A stretch of DNA of 64,000 nucleotides, taken from assembly GCA_021783695.1 (NCBI GenBank), contig JAJXTO010000014.1:1-64000 (forward strand). The letters run 5' to 3'. The notes under the pieces were generated by a model, which had not been told where the DNA came from, did not search any database, and saw only the letters and a list, made by a program, of their open reading frames with translations. Of this stretch, positions 56,198-64,000 are shown piece by piece. Origin of the DNA: Pseudomonadota bacterium. Lineage in GTDB: Bacteria > Pseudomonadota > Gammaproteobacteria > Burkholderiales > Burkholderiaceae_C. Each line of letters begins with the position of its first letter. The first letter of the stretch is position 1. The translations under genes were made by a program, and so were the position numbers.

Positions 56198-56395
56198 ATG
56201 CCCTTCAAAGTCAAACCCTATGTGTCGGAAGTGACGCAATTCATCCAGGATCTGAAACACAGCGATCCCCAGCTCGAAGCCAAGCAAAAGGAAGGCCGCG
56301 CCCGGCTGTGGGACAAGCCGCAGAACCCCGAGCTGGCCCAGGCCTTCAAGGCCGCCCGCGTGCCGCAGAAGGCCTACGTCTACGGCAGTCACTGA
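56198..56395 (+). CDS. DUF3460 family protein
   Basis: 65 residues, beginning MPFKVKPYVSEVTQFIQ and containing ARLWDKPQ, the DUF3460 pattern typical of betaproteobacteria. Function unknown. scpA starts 6 bases after its stop, and DUF3460 is commonly its partner in this group. Confidence 0.85.
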   Translation: MPFKVKPYVSEVTQFIQDLKHSDPQLEAKQKEGRARLWDKPQNPELAQAFKAARVPQKAYVYGSH

Positions 56396-56401
56396 GCTGA
56401 C

Positions 56402-57250
56402 ATGCCAGACGCCGCCCGCGACGCCGCGCTCATCGCCCCGGCGATCGACAGCACCCCGGCCACCGTGGATGGCATGGCGGTGGCGCGGCTGTATGGCGAG
56501 CCGCTGTTCGAACTGCCGCAAGACCTGTATATCCCACCCGACGCGCTCGAAGTCTTTCTCGAAGCGTTTGAAGGACCGATGGATCTGCTGCTCTACCTCA
56601 TCCGCAAGCAGAACTTCAACATCCTCGACATTCCGCTGGCACAGGTCACGGCGCAATACCTGAGCTACGTCGAGCAGATCCGCCACCGCAACCTCGAACT
56701 GGCGGCCGAGTATCTGCTGATGGCGGCCATGCTCATCGAAATCAAGTCGCGCATGCTGTTGCCGCGCCCGCCCGCCGATCCCGGCGCCGAGCCCGAAGAC
56801 CCGCGCGCCGAACTGGTGCGCCGCCTGCTGGAATATGAGCGCTTCAAGCTCGCCGCGCAGCAACTCGACGCCCTGCCCGTGCTCGGCCGCGATTTCTGGC
56901 GCGCGCAGGTGTCGTTCGACCGGGACGCCGCGCCGCGTCTGCCCGATGTCACGATCGGCGAGCTGCAGCAGGCCTGGAGCGACATTCTCAAGCGCGCCAA
57001 GCTGCACACCCACCACAAGATCACCCGCGAGCAGCTCTCGGTGCGCGACTACATGAGCCGGGTGCTGCGCCAGCTTCAGGGTCGGCGCTTTCTCGAATTC
57101 CACGAATTGTTCGAGCCCGCGCAGGGCGTGCCCGTGGCCGTGGTCACCCTGGTGGCGCTGCTCGAACTCACCCGCGAGGCGCTGGTCGAGATCACCCAGG
57201 CCGAGGCCTTCGCTCCACTGTATGTGCGGCTGGCTTATACCCCAAGCTGA
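56402..57250 (+). CDS. scpA: Segregation and condensation protein A
   Basis: Kleisin of the SMC-ScpAB chromosome-organising complex, 282 residues. N-terminal FEGPMDLLLYLIRKQNFNIL is the SMC-binding kleisin signature; the C-terminal winged-helix part has ITREQLSVRDYMSRVLRQL. scpB does not follow; panB does, after 77 bases. ScpB must be encoded elsewhere. Confidence 0.93.
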   Translation: MPDAARDAALIAPAIDSTPATVDGMAVARLYGEPLFELPQDLYIPPDALEVFLEAFEGPMDLLLYLIRKQNFNILDIPLAQVTAQYLSYVEQIRHRNLELAAEYLLMAAMLIEIKSRMLLPRPPADPGAEPEDPRAELVRRLLEYERFKLAAQQLDALPVLGRDFWRAQVSFDRDAAPRLPDVTIGELQQAWSDILKRAKLHTHHKITREQLSVRDYMSRVLRQLQGRRFLEFHELFEPAQGVPVAVVTLVALLELTREALVEITQAEAFAPLYVRLAYTPS

Positions 57251-57327
57251 ATGCAGTTCATCGAACGCTCGTTCGCAAATCTGCGGGCCGTGCGGGCATA
57301 ATGCCTCGGTTTTCCTGAAGGCCCGCC

Positions 57328-58197
57328 ATGTCCGCTGAATCCACCGCCCCCCAGACGCTCTATGGCTCCGCCTCCAACAGCGATGCCGCGCCGCGCAAGC
57401 CCATGACCCTGCACCGCCTGCGCGCCCTGCGCGAGGCGGGCGAGAAAGTCGCCATGCTCACGGCCTACGACGCTGCCAGCGCCAGCCTGCTCGACGCCGC
57501 CGGAGTGGACTGCCTGCTGGTGGGCGACTCGCTCGGCATGGTGATGCAGGGCCATGCTTCCACCCTGCCCGTCACCCTGGAGCAGATGGTCTATCACACC
57601 CAGTGCGCGGCGCGCGGCAACCGCAGCGCCTGGCTGATCGCCGACCTGCCCTTCGGCAGCTATCAGGGCAGCGTCGAGCAGGCCATCGCCAGCAGCGTGG
57701 CGCTGATGCAGGCCGGGGCGCAGATGATCAAGCTCGAAGGCGGCGGCTGGACGGTGCCGCTGGCGGCCGCGTTGGTCGCGCGCGGCATTCCGGTATGCGC
57801 TCACCTCGGCCTGACGCCGCAAAGCGTGCATGCGCTGGGCGGCTACCGCATCCAGGGCCGCGACGCGCAAGCCGCCGACACCCTGCGCCAGCATGCGTCC
57901 GACCTCGGCGCGGCGGGTGCGGCCATGCTGGTGCTCGAACTCGTGCCGTCCGATCTGGCCGCCCGCATCAGCGCCGAATTCCCCGGCATCACCATCGGCA
58001 TCGGCGCCGGAAGCCGCACCCATGGCCAGGTGCTGGTGCTGCACGACATGCTCGACATCACCCGCGGCCCCAAGCCGCGCTTCGTGCGCAACTTCATGCT
58101 GGGCGCGCCCAGCGTGCTCGACGCCGTGCGCGCGTATGTGCACGCAGTCAAAACCGGCACCTTCCCGGATGAAGCCGTGCACGGCTACACCGCCTGA
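57328..58197 (+). CDS. panB: 3-methyl-2-oxobutanoate hydroxymethyltransferase
   Basis: First committed step of pantothenate synthesis: it adds a hydroxymethyl group to ketoisovalerate to make ketopantoate. 289 residues; the first 25 or so are an extra tail. It has [29 protein letters not shown], and [18 protein letters not shown] with metal- and substrate-binding residues. panC starts 6 bases after its stop. Confidence 0.95.
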   Translation: MSAESTAPQTLYGSASNSDAAPRKPMTLHRLRALREAGEKVAMLTAYDAASASLLDAAGVDCLLVGDSLGMVMQGHASTLPVTLEQMVYHTQCAARGNRSAWLIADLPFGSYQGSVEQAIASSVALMQAGAQMIKLEGGGWTVPLAAALVARGIPVCAHLGLTPQSVHALGGYRIQGRDAQAADTLRQHASDLGAAGAAMLVLELVPSDLAARISAEFPGITIGIGAGSRTHGQVLVLHDMLDITRGPKPRFVRNFMLGAPSVLDAVRAYVHAVKTGTFPDEAVHGYTA

Positions 58198-58203
58198 ATC
58201 CGT

Positions 58204-59055
58204 ATGCAGATACACACTGTCCACACCCTCACCGAACTGCGCGCCGCGCTGCGGCAGCACCCACGCTGGGCGCTGGTACCCACCATGGGCAATCTGCATG
58301 CCGGGCATCTGGGGCTGATCGCCCGCGCCCGGCAGGAGAACGTCCCTGTGGTGGCGAGCATTTTCGTCAACCGCCTGCAGTTCGGCCCCAACGAAGATTT
58401 CGACCGCTATCCCCGCACCCTGCAGCGTGATACCGAACTGCTGGCCGAAGTCGGCAGCACCCTGCTGTTCGCCCCGGATGAGGCCGAGATGTATCCGCAG
58501 CCGCAGACCTTCCGCGTGCTGCCAGACCCGGCGCTGTCGGGCATTCTGGACGGCGCTGCGCGTCCCGGCCACTTCGAGGGTGTGGCCACCGTGGTGATGA
58601 AATTGTTTCAGATGGTGCAGCCCGCCTATGCGGTGTTCGGCAAGAAGGATTACCAGCAACTGCTGCTCATCCGCCGCATGGTCGAGCAGTTCGCACTGCC
58701 CGTCACCATCATCGGTCTCGATACCGTGCGCGCCGAGGACGGCTTGGCCTTGTCCTCGCGCAACGGCTACCTCACGCCCGAAGAACGCGCGCAGGCGCCG
58801 CAACTGCAGGCCGCATTGCATGCTCTGGCCGCAGAGGCCCGCAGCGCCACCGCAGCCGAGCAGCTGCATCAGATGGAGCAGCAGGCCATGACGCGGCTCG
58901 CCCAGCACGGCTGGACACCCGACTACATCACCCTGCGGCGCCGCGCCGACCTGCTGCCACTCACCGCGCAAGACCTGCACCAGGGCACCCCCGCCGTGGT
59001 GCTGGGCGCCGCCCGCCTGGGGCGCACCCGATTGATCGACAACGTGGAGTGCTGA
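58204..59055 (+). CDS. panC: Pantothenate synthetase
   Basis: Joins pantoate and beta-alanine with ATP; 283 residues. The ATP-binding [48 protein letters not shown] and [10 protein letters not shown] are all intact. nadB follows 6 bases later, so panB-panC-nadB form one cofactor-synthesis unit; the aspartate decarboxylase gene panD is not here. Confidence 0.96.
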   Translation: MQIHTVHTLTELRAALRQHPRWALVPTMGNLHAGHLGLIARARQENVPVVASIFVNRLQFGPNEDFDRYPRTLQRDTELLAEVGSTLLFAPDEAEMYPQPQTFRVLPDPALSGILDGAARPGHFEGVATVVMKLFQMVQPAYAVFGKKDYQQLLLIRRMVEQFALPVTIIGLDTVRAEDGLALSSRNGYLTPEERAQAPQLQAALHALAAEARSATAAEQLHQMEQQAMTRLAQHGWTPDYITLRRRADLLPLTAQDLHQGTPAVVLGAARLGRTRLIDNVEC

Positions 59056-59061
59056 ACCGCC

Positions 59062-60627
59062 ATGCCGCATAGCGATGTGCTCATCCTTGGCGCCGGTCTG
59101 GCCGGCCTGTCCACCGCACTGCATCTGGCCGATCGCATGCAGGTCACGGTGCTGGCCAAGCGCACGCTCGACGTGTCGTCCAGCCAGTGGGCCCAGGGCG
59201 GCATTGCCGCGGTGCTGGCCGAAGGGGACAGCTTCGAGGAGCATGTGCACGACACCCTGGTGGCCGGGGCCATGCTCAACGATCTGCCCGCCACGCGCTT
59301 CGTCATCGAACACGGACCCGACGCCATTGCCTGGCTGCGCGCCCAGGGCGTGCCCTTCGACACCGAAGGCGCCGCGCTGCACCTCACCCGCGAAGGCGGC
59401 CACAGCCAACGCCGCATCGCCCATGTGGTGGACGCCACCGGCGCTGCCATCCAGACCACCCTGCTCGCCCGCGCCAAGGCGCATCCCGGCATCACCCTGC
59501 TGGAAAACCATGTCGCGGTCGATCTGATCACCGACCGTCATGTGGACGGCAAGACCAGCCCGCGCTGCTGGGGCGCCTACGCGCTCGACACCGCCAGCGG
59601 CCGGGTGGAGACCTTCGCCGCAGCGCACACCATGCTCGCCACAGGCGGCGCCGGCAAGGTGTACCGCTACACCACCAACCCCGATACCGCCAGCGGCGAC
59701 GGTCTGGCCATGGCCTGGCGCGCCGGTTGCCGCGTGGCGAACATGGAGTTCATTCAGTTCCACCCCACCTGCCTGTACCACCCCAAGGCCAAGAGCTTTC
59801 TCATCACCGAAGCGGTGCGCGGCGAAGGCGGCAAACTCCTGCTGCCGGACGGCACCCGCTTCATGCCCGCGCACGATCCGCGCGCCGAACTGGCACCGCG
59901 CGACGTGGTGGCCCGCGCCATCGACTTCGAGATGAAAAAGCGCGGCCTCGACTGCGTCCACCTCGACATCACCCACAAGGGCGAAGCCTTCATCCGCCAG
60001 CACTTCCCCACCATCCACGCACGCCTGCTTGAATTGGGCATCGACATGGCACGCGAGCCCATCCCCGTGGTGCCCGCGGTGCACTTCACCTGCGGCGGCG
60101 TGCTCACCGACCTGTCGGGCCGCACCGACCTGCCCGGCCTGTACGCCGCGGGCGAAGTGGCCTACACCGGCCTGCACGGCGCCAACCGTCTGGCGAGCAA
60201 TTCGCTGCTGGAATGCGCGGTGTTCGGCAAGGCTGCGGCGCTGGCCATCCTGGACGCCGCGCCGCCTGCCGTGCCCACGCCGCGCCGCTGGGACGAAAGC
60301 CGCGTGAGCGATGCCGACGAGCTCGTGGTCATCAGCCACAACTGGGACGAACTGCGCCGCATGATGTGGAACTATGTCGGCATCGTGCGCACCGACAAGC
60401 GCCTGGAGCGCGCCGCGCACCGCATCGCGCTATTGCAGGCCGAGGTCGACGAGTTTTACGCCAACTTCCGCGTCACCCGTGATCTGCTGGAACTGCGCAA
60501 TCTGCTGCAGGTCGCCGCGCTCATCGTGCGTTCGGCGCAGTTGCGGCACGAAAGCCGCGGGCTGCACTACAGCCTCGACTGGCCGCAGACCGCAGCCCCC
60601 GCAGCGCCCACCATCCTCGTGCCTTGA
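59062..60627 (+). CDS. nadB: L-aspartate oxidase
   Basis: FAD enzyme that makes iminoaspartate for de novo NAD synthesis; 521 residues. The FAD site [43 protein letters not shown] and the [15 protein letters not shown] region are typical. nadA and nadC are not adjacent. It is followed after 6 bases by the phosphatase-like gene. Confidence 0.95.
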   Translation: MPHSDVLILGAGLAGLSTALHLADRMQVTVLAKRTLDVSSSQWAQGGIAAVLAEGDSFEEHVHDTLVAGAMLNDLPATRFVIEHGPDAIAWLRAQGVPFDTEGAALHLTREGGHSQRRIAHVVDATGAAIQTTLLARAKAHPGITLLENHVAVDLITDRHVDGKTSPRCWGAYALDTASGRVETFAAAHTMLATGGAGKVYRYTTNPDTASGDGLAMAWRAGCRVANMEFIQFHPTCLYHPKAKSFLITEAVRGEGGKLLLPDGTRFMPAHDPRAELAPRDVVARAIDFEMKKRGLDCVHLDITHKGEAFIRQHFPTIHARLLELGIDMAREPIPVVPAVHFTCGGVLTDLSGRTDLPGLYAAGEVAYTGLHGANRLASNSLLECAVFGKAAALAILDAAPPAVPTPRRWDESRVSDADELVVISHNWDELRRMMWNYVGIVRTDKRLERAAHRIALLQAEVDEFYANFRVTRDLLELRNLLQVAALIVRSAQLRHESRGLHYSLDWPQTAAPAAPTILVP

Positions 60628-60633
60628 TCCGGT

Positions 60634-61473
60634 GTGAACAAAGTCGCCGTGACCACCCCCGATCTCGCCACCGTCAGGACCTTGCTGCGCCACGCCGCAC
60701 GCGCCGAAATCCTGCCCCGCGCCCAATCCCCCGACCCGCGCCTGAAGGCTGACGGCACCTGGATCACCGACGCCGATCTCGCCATGCAGACCCGCGTGCA
60801 GCGCGAGCTAGCCGCCCTCTGGCCGCGCATCCCGCTGCTGGGCGAGGAGATGACGGCTGAGGAACAGCAGTGCCTCATGGCCGAAGAAGCCGCCGCGCCC
60901 GACGGCCCCGGCCTGTGGGTGCTCGATCCGCTGGACGGCACCAGCAACTTCTCCGCCGGACTGCCGGTGTTCGGCCCCTCGCTGGCGTGGATTCAGGGCG
61001 GACAGGTTCGGCTGGGCGTCGTGGTCGACGTGATGCGCGACGAAGTGTTCAGCGCCGCCCTGGGCGCGGGCGCCTTGCTCAACGGCCAGCCGCTGCATGT
61101 GCCCGCTGCCCCGCCGCCGCTGGCCAAAACCATCGCCTGCATCGACTTCAAGCGCTTGTCCGCACCGCTGGCCACCCAACTGGCCACCCGCCCGCCCTAC
61201 GCCTCGCAGCGCTCCATCGGCTCGGTCGCGCTCGACTGGTGCTGGGTGGCTGCCGGGCGGTTCCACCTCTACCTGCACGGCAGCCAGGGCTTGTGGGACT
61301 ACGCCGCAGGCAGCCTTGTTCTGAGCGAGGCCGGCGGCCATGGGCAAACCTTGGCCGGCGAAACCGTGTTCAACAACACCCTGGAAAAACGCTCGGCCGT
61401 CTGCGCGGGCGATGCCGGGCTGTTTGCGCAGTGGACGCATTGGCTGGCCGCGAACGGCGGTGCGTCCCACTGA
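60634..61473 (+). CDS. Inositol-monophosphatase-family phosphatase
   Basis: 279 residues from GTG 60634. Metal-site motifs are complete: GEEMT (first Glu), DPLDGTSNF and LWDYAAGSLVLSEAGG. Families with this core include SuhB, CysQ and fructose-1,6-bisphosphatase-like enzymes; the sequence does not settle the substrate. It ends the panB-panC-nadB unit. Confidence 0.88.
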   Translation: MNKVAVTTPDLATVRTLLRHAARAEILPRAQSPDPRLKADGTWITDADLAMQTRVQRELAALWPRIPLLGEEMTAEEQQCLMAEEAAAPDGPGLWVLDPLDGTSNFSAGLPVFGPSLAWIQGGQVRLGVVVDVMRDEVFSAALGAGALLNGQPLHVPAAPPPLAKTIACIDFKRLSAPLATQLATRPPYASQRSIGSVALDWCWVAAGRFHLYLHGSQGLWDYAAGSLVLSEAGGHGQTLAGETVFNNTLEKRSAVCAGDAGLFAQWTHWLAANGGASH

Positions 61474-61595
61474 ACGCCCAGCGTGCCATCTCAGGCACCA
61501 ATCTTGACGCAATGCCCTGCCGCGCAACAGAAACGATTGCCGGGTTTGACGGCTGACTATCCGCCTGCAAAACTGCCGCAAGTCCAGACAAATCC

Positions 61596-61981
61596 CTAAT
61601 GCGCTTGTACGTTTTTTGAGAACACCAGCAGCGCTGCCGTCTCGGCCAGTGCGCGGTCCTTGCGCAGCAGGTCGCGCCCGAGTTCCTTGATGCATTTGCG
61701 GTCGGCGCGCGTGGCCTGTGGGCTGGCGCGTGCGTCCTCGGGTTCGGCCAGCGCAGTCGTGCAACTGACTCGCCATTTGTCCAGCTCGGCCGGGTACACG
61801 CCGTGCTCGCGACACCAGGCGCTCGTGGCTGCTCGTTCATCGCCGCCGTGGTGATCACGGCGTCCAGACGGGCGTCCGCTCAAATGCCAACTTCCCGAGC
61901 CACAACCTCCGCGGCTGCACTCTCCGGCGCAAGCAACCTCGCCATCGCCCTGTCCTTGAATGCTTGTCCGTATCGAGCCAT
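61596..61981 (-). pseudogene. Decayed insertion-sequence orfA (IS3-like transposase subunit)
   Basis: Relic of a transposase orfA reading leftwards. The N-terminus MARYGQAFKDRAMARLLAPE starts at 61981 and ends at a TGA (61880-61882). About 30 family residues are then missing, and similarity resumes with DAVITTAAMNE. A frameshift follows, and the C-terminal part (SAWCREHGVYPAELDKW, IKELGRDLLRKDRALAETAA) continues in another frame to 61596. orfB is absent and I found no terminal inverted repeats. The 600-base gap between the phosphatase and mazE genes otherwise looks empty. Confidence 0.8.
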
Positions 61982-62128
61982 GCCCGTCCTTCATCGCCGT
62001 CTTGTGGGGTTGATCTATGGAGGCGACAACTATTCTGCCGCGGGGAGAAACTGCGCCACAGCTTGGGTTGCATGATGGTTGCATGCGTGGCATGCATGTA
62101 ACCGAACATGCAACCAATGGAGGGCATC

Positions 62129-62350
62129 ATGCCATCAACCCACGAATCGACCGGCAAGGTCGCGCGTCACCGCGAGCGGATGCGTGCGGCGGGGCTACGT
62201 CCCGTCCAGTTTTGGGTGCCGGACACCCGCTCGCCAGAGTTCGCGGAACAGATGCGGCAGCAGTGCCAAAACCTCAAGGGCGACCCGGCAGAAGCCGACG
62301 TTTTGCGCTTCACAGAAGAGGCGGCAACCCACGTTGAGGGTTGGGCATGA
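62129..62350 (+). CDS. MazE-type antitoxin (DUF3018 family)
   Basis: 73 residues. RHRERMRAAGLRPVQFWVPD is the hallmark of DUF3018 antitoxins. Start ATG 62129 follows GGAGGG; ATGs at 62108 and 62117 are in frame but lack a ribosome site. It overlaps the toxin gene by 4 bases. Confidence 0.9.
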   Translation: MPSTHESTGKVARHRERMRAAGLRPVQFWVPDTRSPEFAEQMRQQCQNLKGDPAEADVLRFTEEAATHVEGWA

Positions 62351-62670
62351 CGCAACGAGGCGACTTGGTCACGGTTTCTCTGCAAGGCGATCATGGCAAA
62401 CCGCGACCAGCCTTGGTCGTTCAATCCGACCTTTTGACGGATTTGGAAAGCGTTGTGCTCTGCCCGGTCACAAGCGATCTGCGCAATGCTGCATTTCGCG
62501 TGACCGTGGATCCGAATCCCGCCAATGGGTTGCGCACGCTTTCGCAAGTCATGGTGGACAAGCTTTCGACACTACCGCGCACCCAAATCAGCGAACCATT
62601 TGGCCGTCTTGATGAAGCGAGGATGAAAACGGTAGATCGGGCATTGCTGCTGGTCGTCGGCGTGATCTGA
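62347..62670 (+). CDS. MazF/PemK-type mRNA-interferase toxin
   Basis: 107 residues. It begins MTQRGDLVTVSLQGDHGKPR, with the RGD and GKPRPALVVQ segments of the family, and has LCPVTSDLRN and VMVDKLSTLPR. Toxins of this fold cut mRNA at short sequences. The frame is intact, so the pair looks active. It sits next to an IS relic, a usual setting for mobile modules. Confidence 0.92.
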   Translation: MTQRGDLVTVSLQGDHGKPRPALVVQSDLLTDLESVVLCPVTSDLRNAAFRVTVDPNPANGLRTLSQVMVDKLSTLPRTQISEPFGRLDEARMKTVDRALLLVVGVI

Positions 62671-62686
62671 ACCGCTGATCGGAATG

Positions 62687-62724
62687 ACGCAAACGCGCAA
62701 ACGGCGCACAAACGGCGCAAACGG
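62687..62724. repeat. Short CGCAAACG micro-repeat cluster
   Basis: Four imperfect copies of GCGCAAACG in about 38 bases just after the toxin stop. No stem or T-tract, so it is not a terminator. Confidence 0.6.
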
Positions 62725-62770
62725 TGTCAGGTCTAGTCTCGCAGCATCCGATCAATGACGACCCGTCGCG

Positions 62771-63586
62771 TCACTGCCCCAGCGCCGCGCCGAACACCTT
62801 GCCCAGCAGTTTGCTGCCGGTCCCCACCGGGTCGGCGCGGATGGCTTTTTCCTGCTCGCCGATGGCCTGGTAAAGCCGGTTGAGCGCCTCTTGCGTGACG
62901 TATTGCTGAATGCTGGCCTGATCGGCCTTGATCAGGCCGAACTGCGCGGCCTGCCCGGCGAATTGGTTGTAGGTCTGGGCCAGTCCCACCTTGTCCGTGG
63001 CCTTGGCGACGATGGGCAGGAATTTCTGCGTCAGCGGTGCCTCGGTCTTGCGTTTGAAATAGTCGGTCGCGGCTTCGTCGCCGCCTGTGAGAATGCCCTT
63101 GGCGTCCTGCACCGACATGCTTTTGACCGCGCCGACCAGCAGGGTCTTGGCTTCGGGTACGGCGGCTTCGGCGGCGCGGTTGATGGCGAGATCGAGCTGG
63201 TCGGCCTGCGCCCCCATGCCGGCCATGCGCATCAGGCCGCTGGCTTTTTCGATGGCCGGCGGCAGGGGTATGCGCCACTTGGCATTGCCGTAAAAGCCGT
63301 TCTCGCGGCCGAGTTCCTTCACCGCGATGTCCGCGCCGCGCGACAGCGCCGCTTTCAACCCCTGATCGACTTCCCCGTTGCTGAGCGCCGCCACCGCCGC
63401 ATTCACCGCGCCGGATGAGGCCCCGGCGCCTTGCCCGGTCTGCGGTGCGGCTTGCAGGGACGGCGCCTGTGTCGCGGCCAGCGCGCCGCTGAGCTGATTG
63501 GACAGATCGCCGAGATTGAACGCCAGCGCCGGTGCCGCGGCGCCAAGGGGCAACAGCGTGGCGAGAACGAGAGAACGGGTTTTCAT
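62771..63586 (-). CDS. DUF4197 secreted protein
   Basis: 271 residues from ATG 63586, behind AGGAGCC. A signal peptide ends at APALA-FNL. The mature part is helical, with the family features QGLKAALSRGADIAVKELG, FYGNAKWRIPLPPAIEK and ATDYFKRKTEAPL. Function unknown; probably periplasmic. The ATG at 63610 would overlap the ATPase gene end and is less likely. The C-terminal end of that ATPase lies 20 bases upstream. Confidence 0.85.
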   Translation of the reverse strand: MKTRSLVLATLLPLGAAAPALAFNLGDLSNQLSGALAATQAPSLQAAPQTGQGAGASSGAVNAAVAALSNGEVDQGLKAALSRGADIAVKELGRENGFYGNAKWRIPLPPAIEKASGLMRMAGMGAQADQLDLAINRAAEAAVPEAKTLLVGAVKSMSVQDAKGILTGGDEAATDYFKRKTEAPLTQKFLPIVAKATDKVGLAQTYNQFAGQAAQFGLIKADQASIQQYVTQEALNRLYQAIGEQEKAIRADPVGTGSKLLGKVFGAALGQ

Positions 63587-63606
63587 GGACGGCTCCTGGT
63601 GAATGG

Positions 63607-64000
63607 TCAACGTTGCGGATCGGGCGTGGCGCGCAGCACTTCGTCAAGGGTGGTGATGCCCTCGGCCACTTTGATGGCCCCGGCAAGCCGCAACGGGCGC
63701 ATGCCGTCTTTGATGGCCTGCGCGCGCAGCGGCGCAAGCTCGGGGCTGCGCACCAGCAGCGCACGCAACGCCTCGCTGCAGCTGAGCAACTCATACAGGC
63801 CGACACGGCCGAGGTAGCCGGTATTGCGGCACTCCACGCAGCCCACAGGCCTGTAGGGTCGCACTTCCGATTGCGGCTTCCACGGTGCCACGGCGGCTCG
63901 AAAAGCCTCCTGATCGAAGGCATCGTCAGGCTGCTTGCAGTGCGGACACAGAGTACGCACCAGACGCTGCGCCAGCACGCCAAGCAGGGTGGCGCTGGCG
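63607..64000 (-). CDS. GspE/PilB-type secretion or pilus ATPase, C-terminal end only
   Basis: The frame is open at the right edge, so only about 130 C-terminal residues are seen. AQRLVRTLCPHC and GCVECRNTGYLGRVGLYE are the tetracysteine zinc region shared by GspE (type II secretion) and PilB (type IV pili), followed by the conserved tail IKVAEGITTLDEVLRAT. Which of the two cannot be decided from this end. Confidence 0.88.
   Translation of the reverse strand, partial: ASATLLGVLAQRLVRTLCPHCKQPDDAFDQEAFRAAVAPWKPQSEVRPYRPVGCVECRNTGYLGRVGLYELLSCSEALRALLVRSPELAPLRAQAIKDGMRPLRLAGAIKVAEGITTLDEVLRATPDPQR

Noticed and set aside
57235-60420. Minus-strand open frame of about 1060 codons opposite panB-panC-nadB
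   Set aside because: It spans three well-recognised genes on the other strand; His/Gly/Ala-rich with no family signature.

Overview
This is GC-rich chromosomal DNA of a Gram-negative bacterium, most likely a betaproteobacterium of the Burkholderiales, possibly Thiomonas-like. The clues are the DUF3460-scpA-pantothenate gene order, a B12-dependent ribonucleotide reductase next to minCDE, several TonB-dependent receptors and the overall codon use. The genus is inferred from general resemblance, not from a database search.

Layout. (1) 1-6795: a type I restriction-modification operon, hsdR (cut by the window edge)-hsdS-small ORF-rhuM-hsdM, joined by short overlaps. The rhuM-like gene is broken, and the small ORF carries three perfect palindromes. 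(2) 6831-11989: four tightly packed genes for a 2,4-diamino-trideoxy sugar of the bacillosamine/legionaminic-acid type (hydrolysing epimerase, acetyltransferase, CBS-aminotransferase fusion, membrane 4,6-dehydratase). (3) 12170-14831: lolD-like ATPase, then minC-minD-minE. (4) 14848-21812, minus strand: nrdJ, rmuC, a 2-hydroxyacid dehydrogenase, an NhaD/ArsB-type antiporter and a solitary LutC-like protein. (5) 21862-25171, minus strand: tautomerase, a higBA toxin-antitoxin pair, pncB, a DUF1992 gene and a nitroreductase. (6) 25329-33439: DUF2235 hydrolase, a giant AsmA-like DUF748 protein, a second antiporter, a beta-hydroxyacid dehydrogenase and an EamA exporter.

(7) 33534-54744 is the most distinctive part. 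An orphan winged-helix regulator precedes a TonB-dependent receptor, exbB-exbD-tonB, and an ABC importer of the iron(III)/2-aminoethylphosphonate class, followed by an FTR1-like membrane protein. Beyond these lie a secreted beta-propeller/phosphoesterase fusion, a second receptor with a secreted YncE-type propeller, and a third receptor overlapping a Tat-exported PhoD-type phosphatase. All three receptors share an unusual SLGxV segment just after the signal peptide. PhoB-box-like repeats lie before the regulator gene and before the receptor-phoD pair. The region looks like a TonB-energised scavenging system for phosphorus esters and/or metal; that reading is inference.

(8) 54768-61473: an ammonium transporter with a near-consensus sigma-54 promoter and an NtrC-like site, then DUF3460, scpA, panB, panC, nadB and an inositol-monophosphatase-family gene. 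(9) 61596-64000: a decayed insertion-sequence orfA, a MazE/MazF-type toxin-antitoxin pair, a DUF4197 protein and the C-terminal end of a GspE/PilB-type ATPase that runs off the window. I saw no tRNA, rRNA or CRISPR array.
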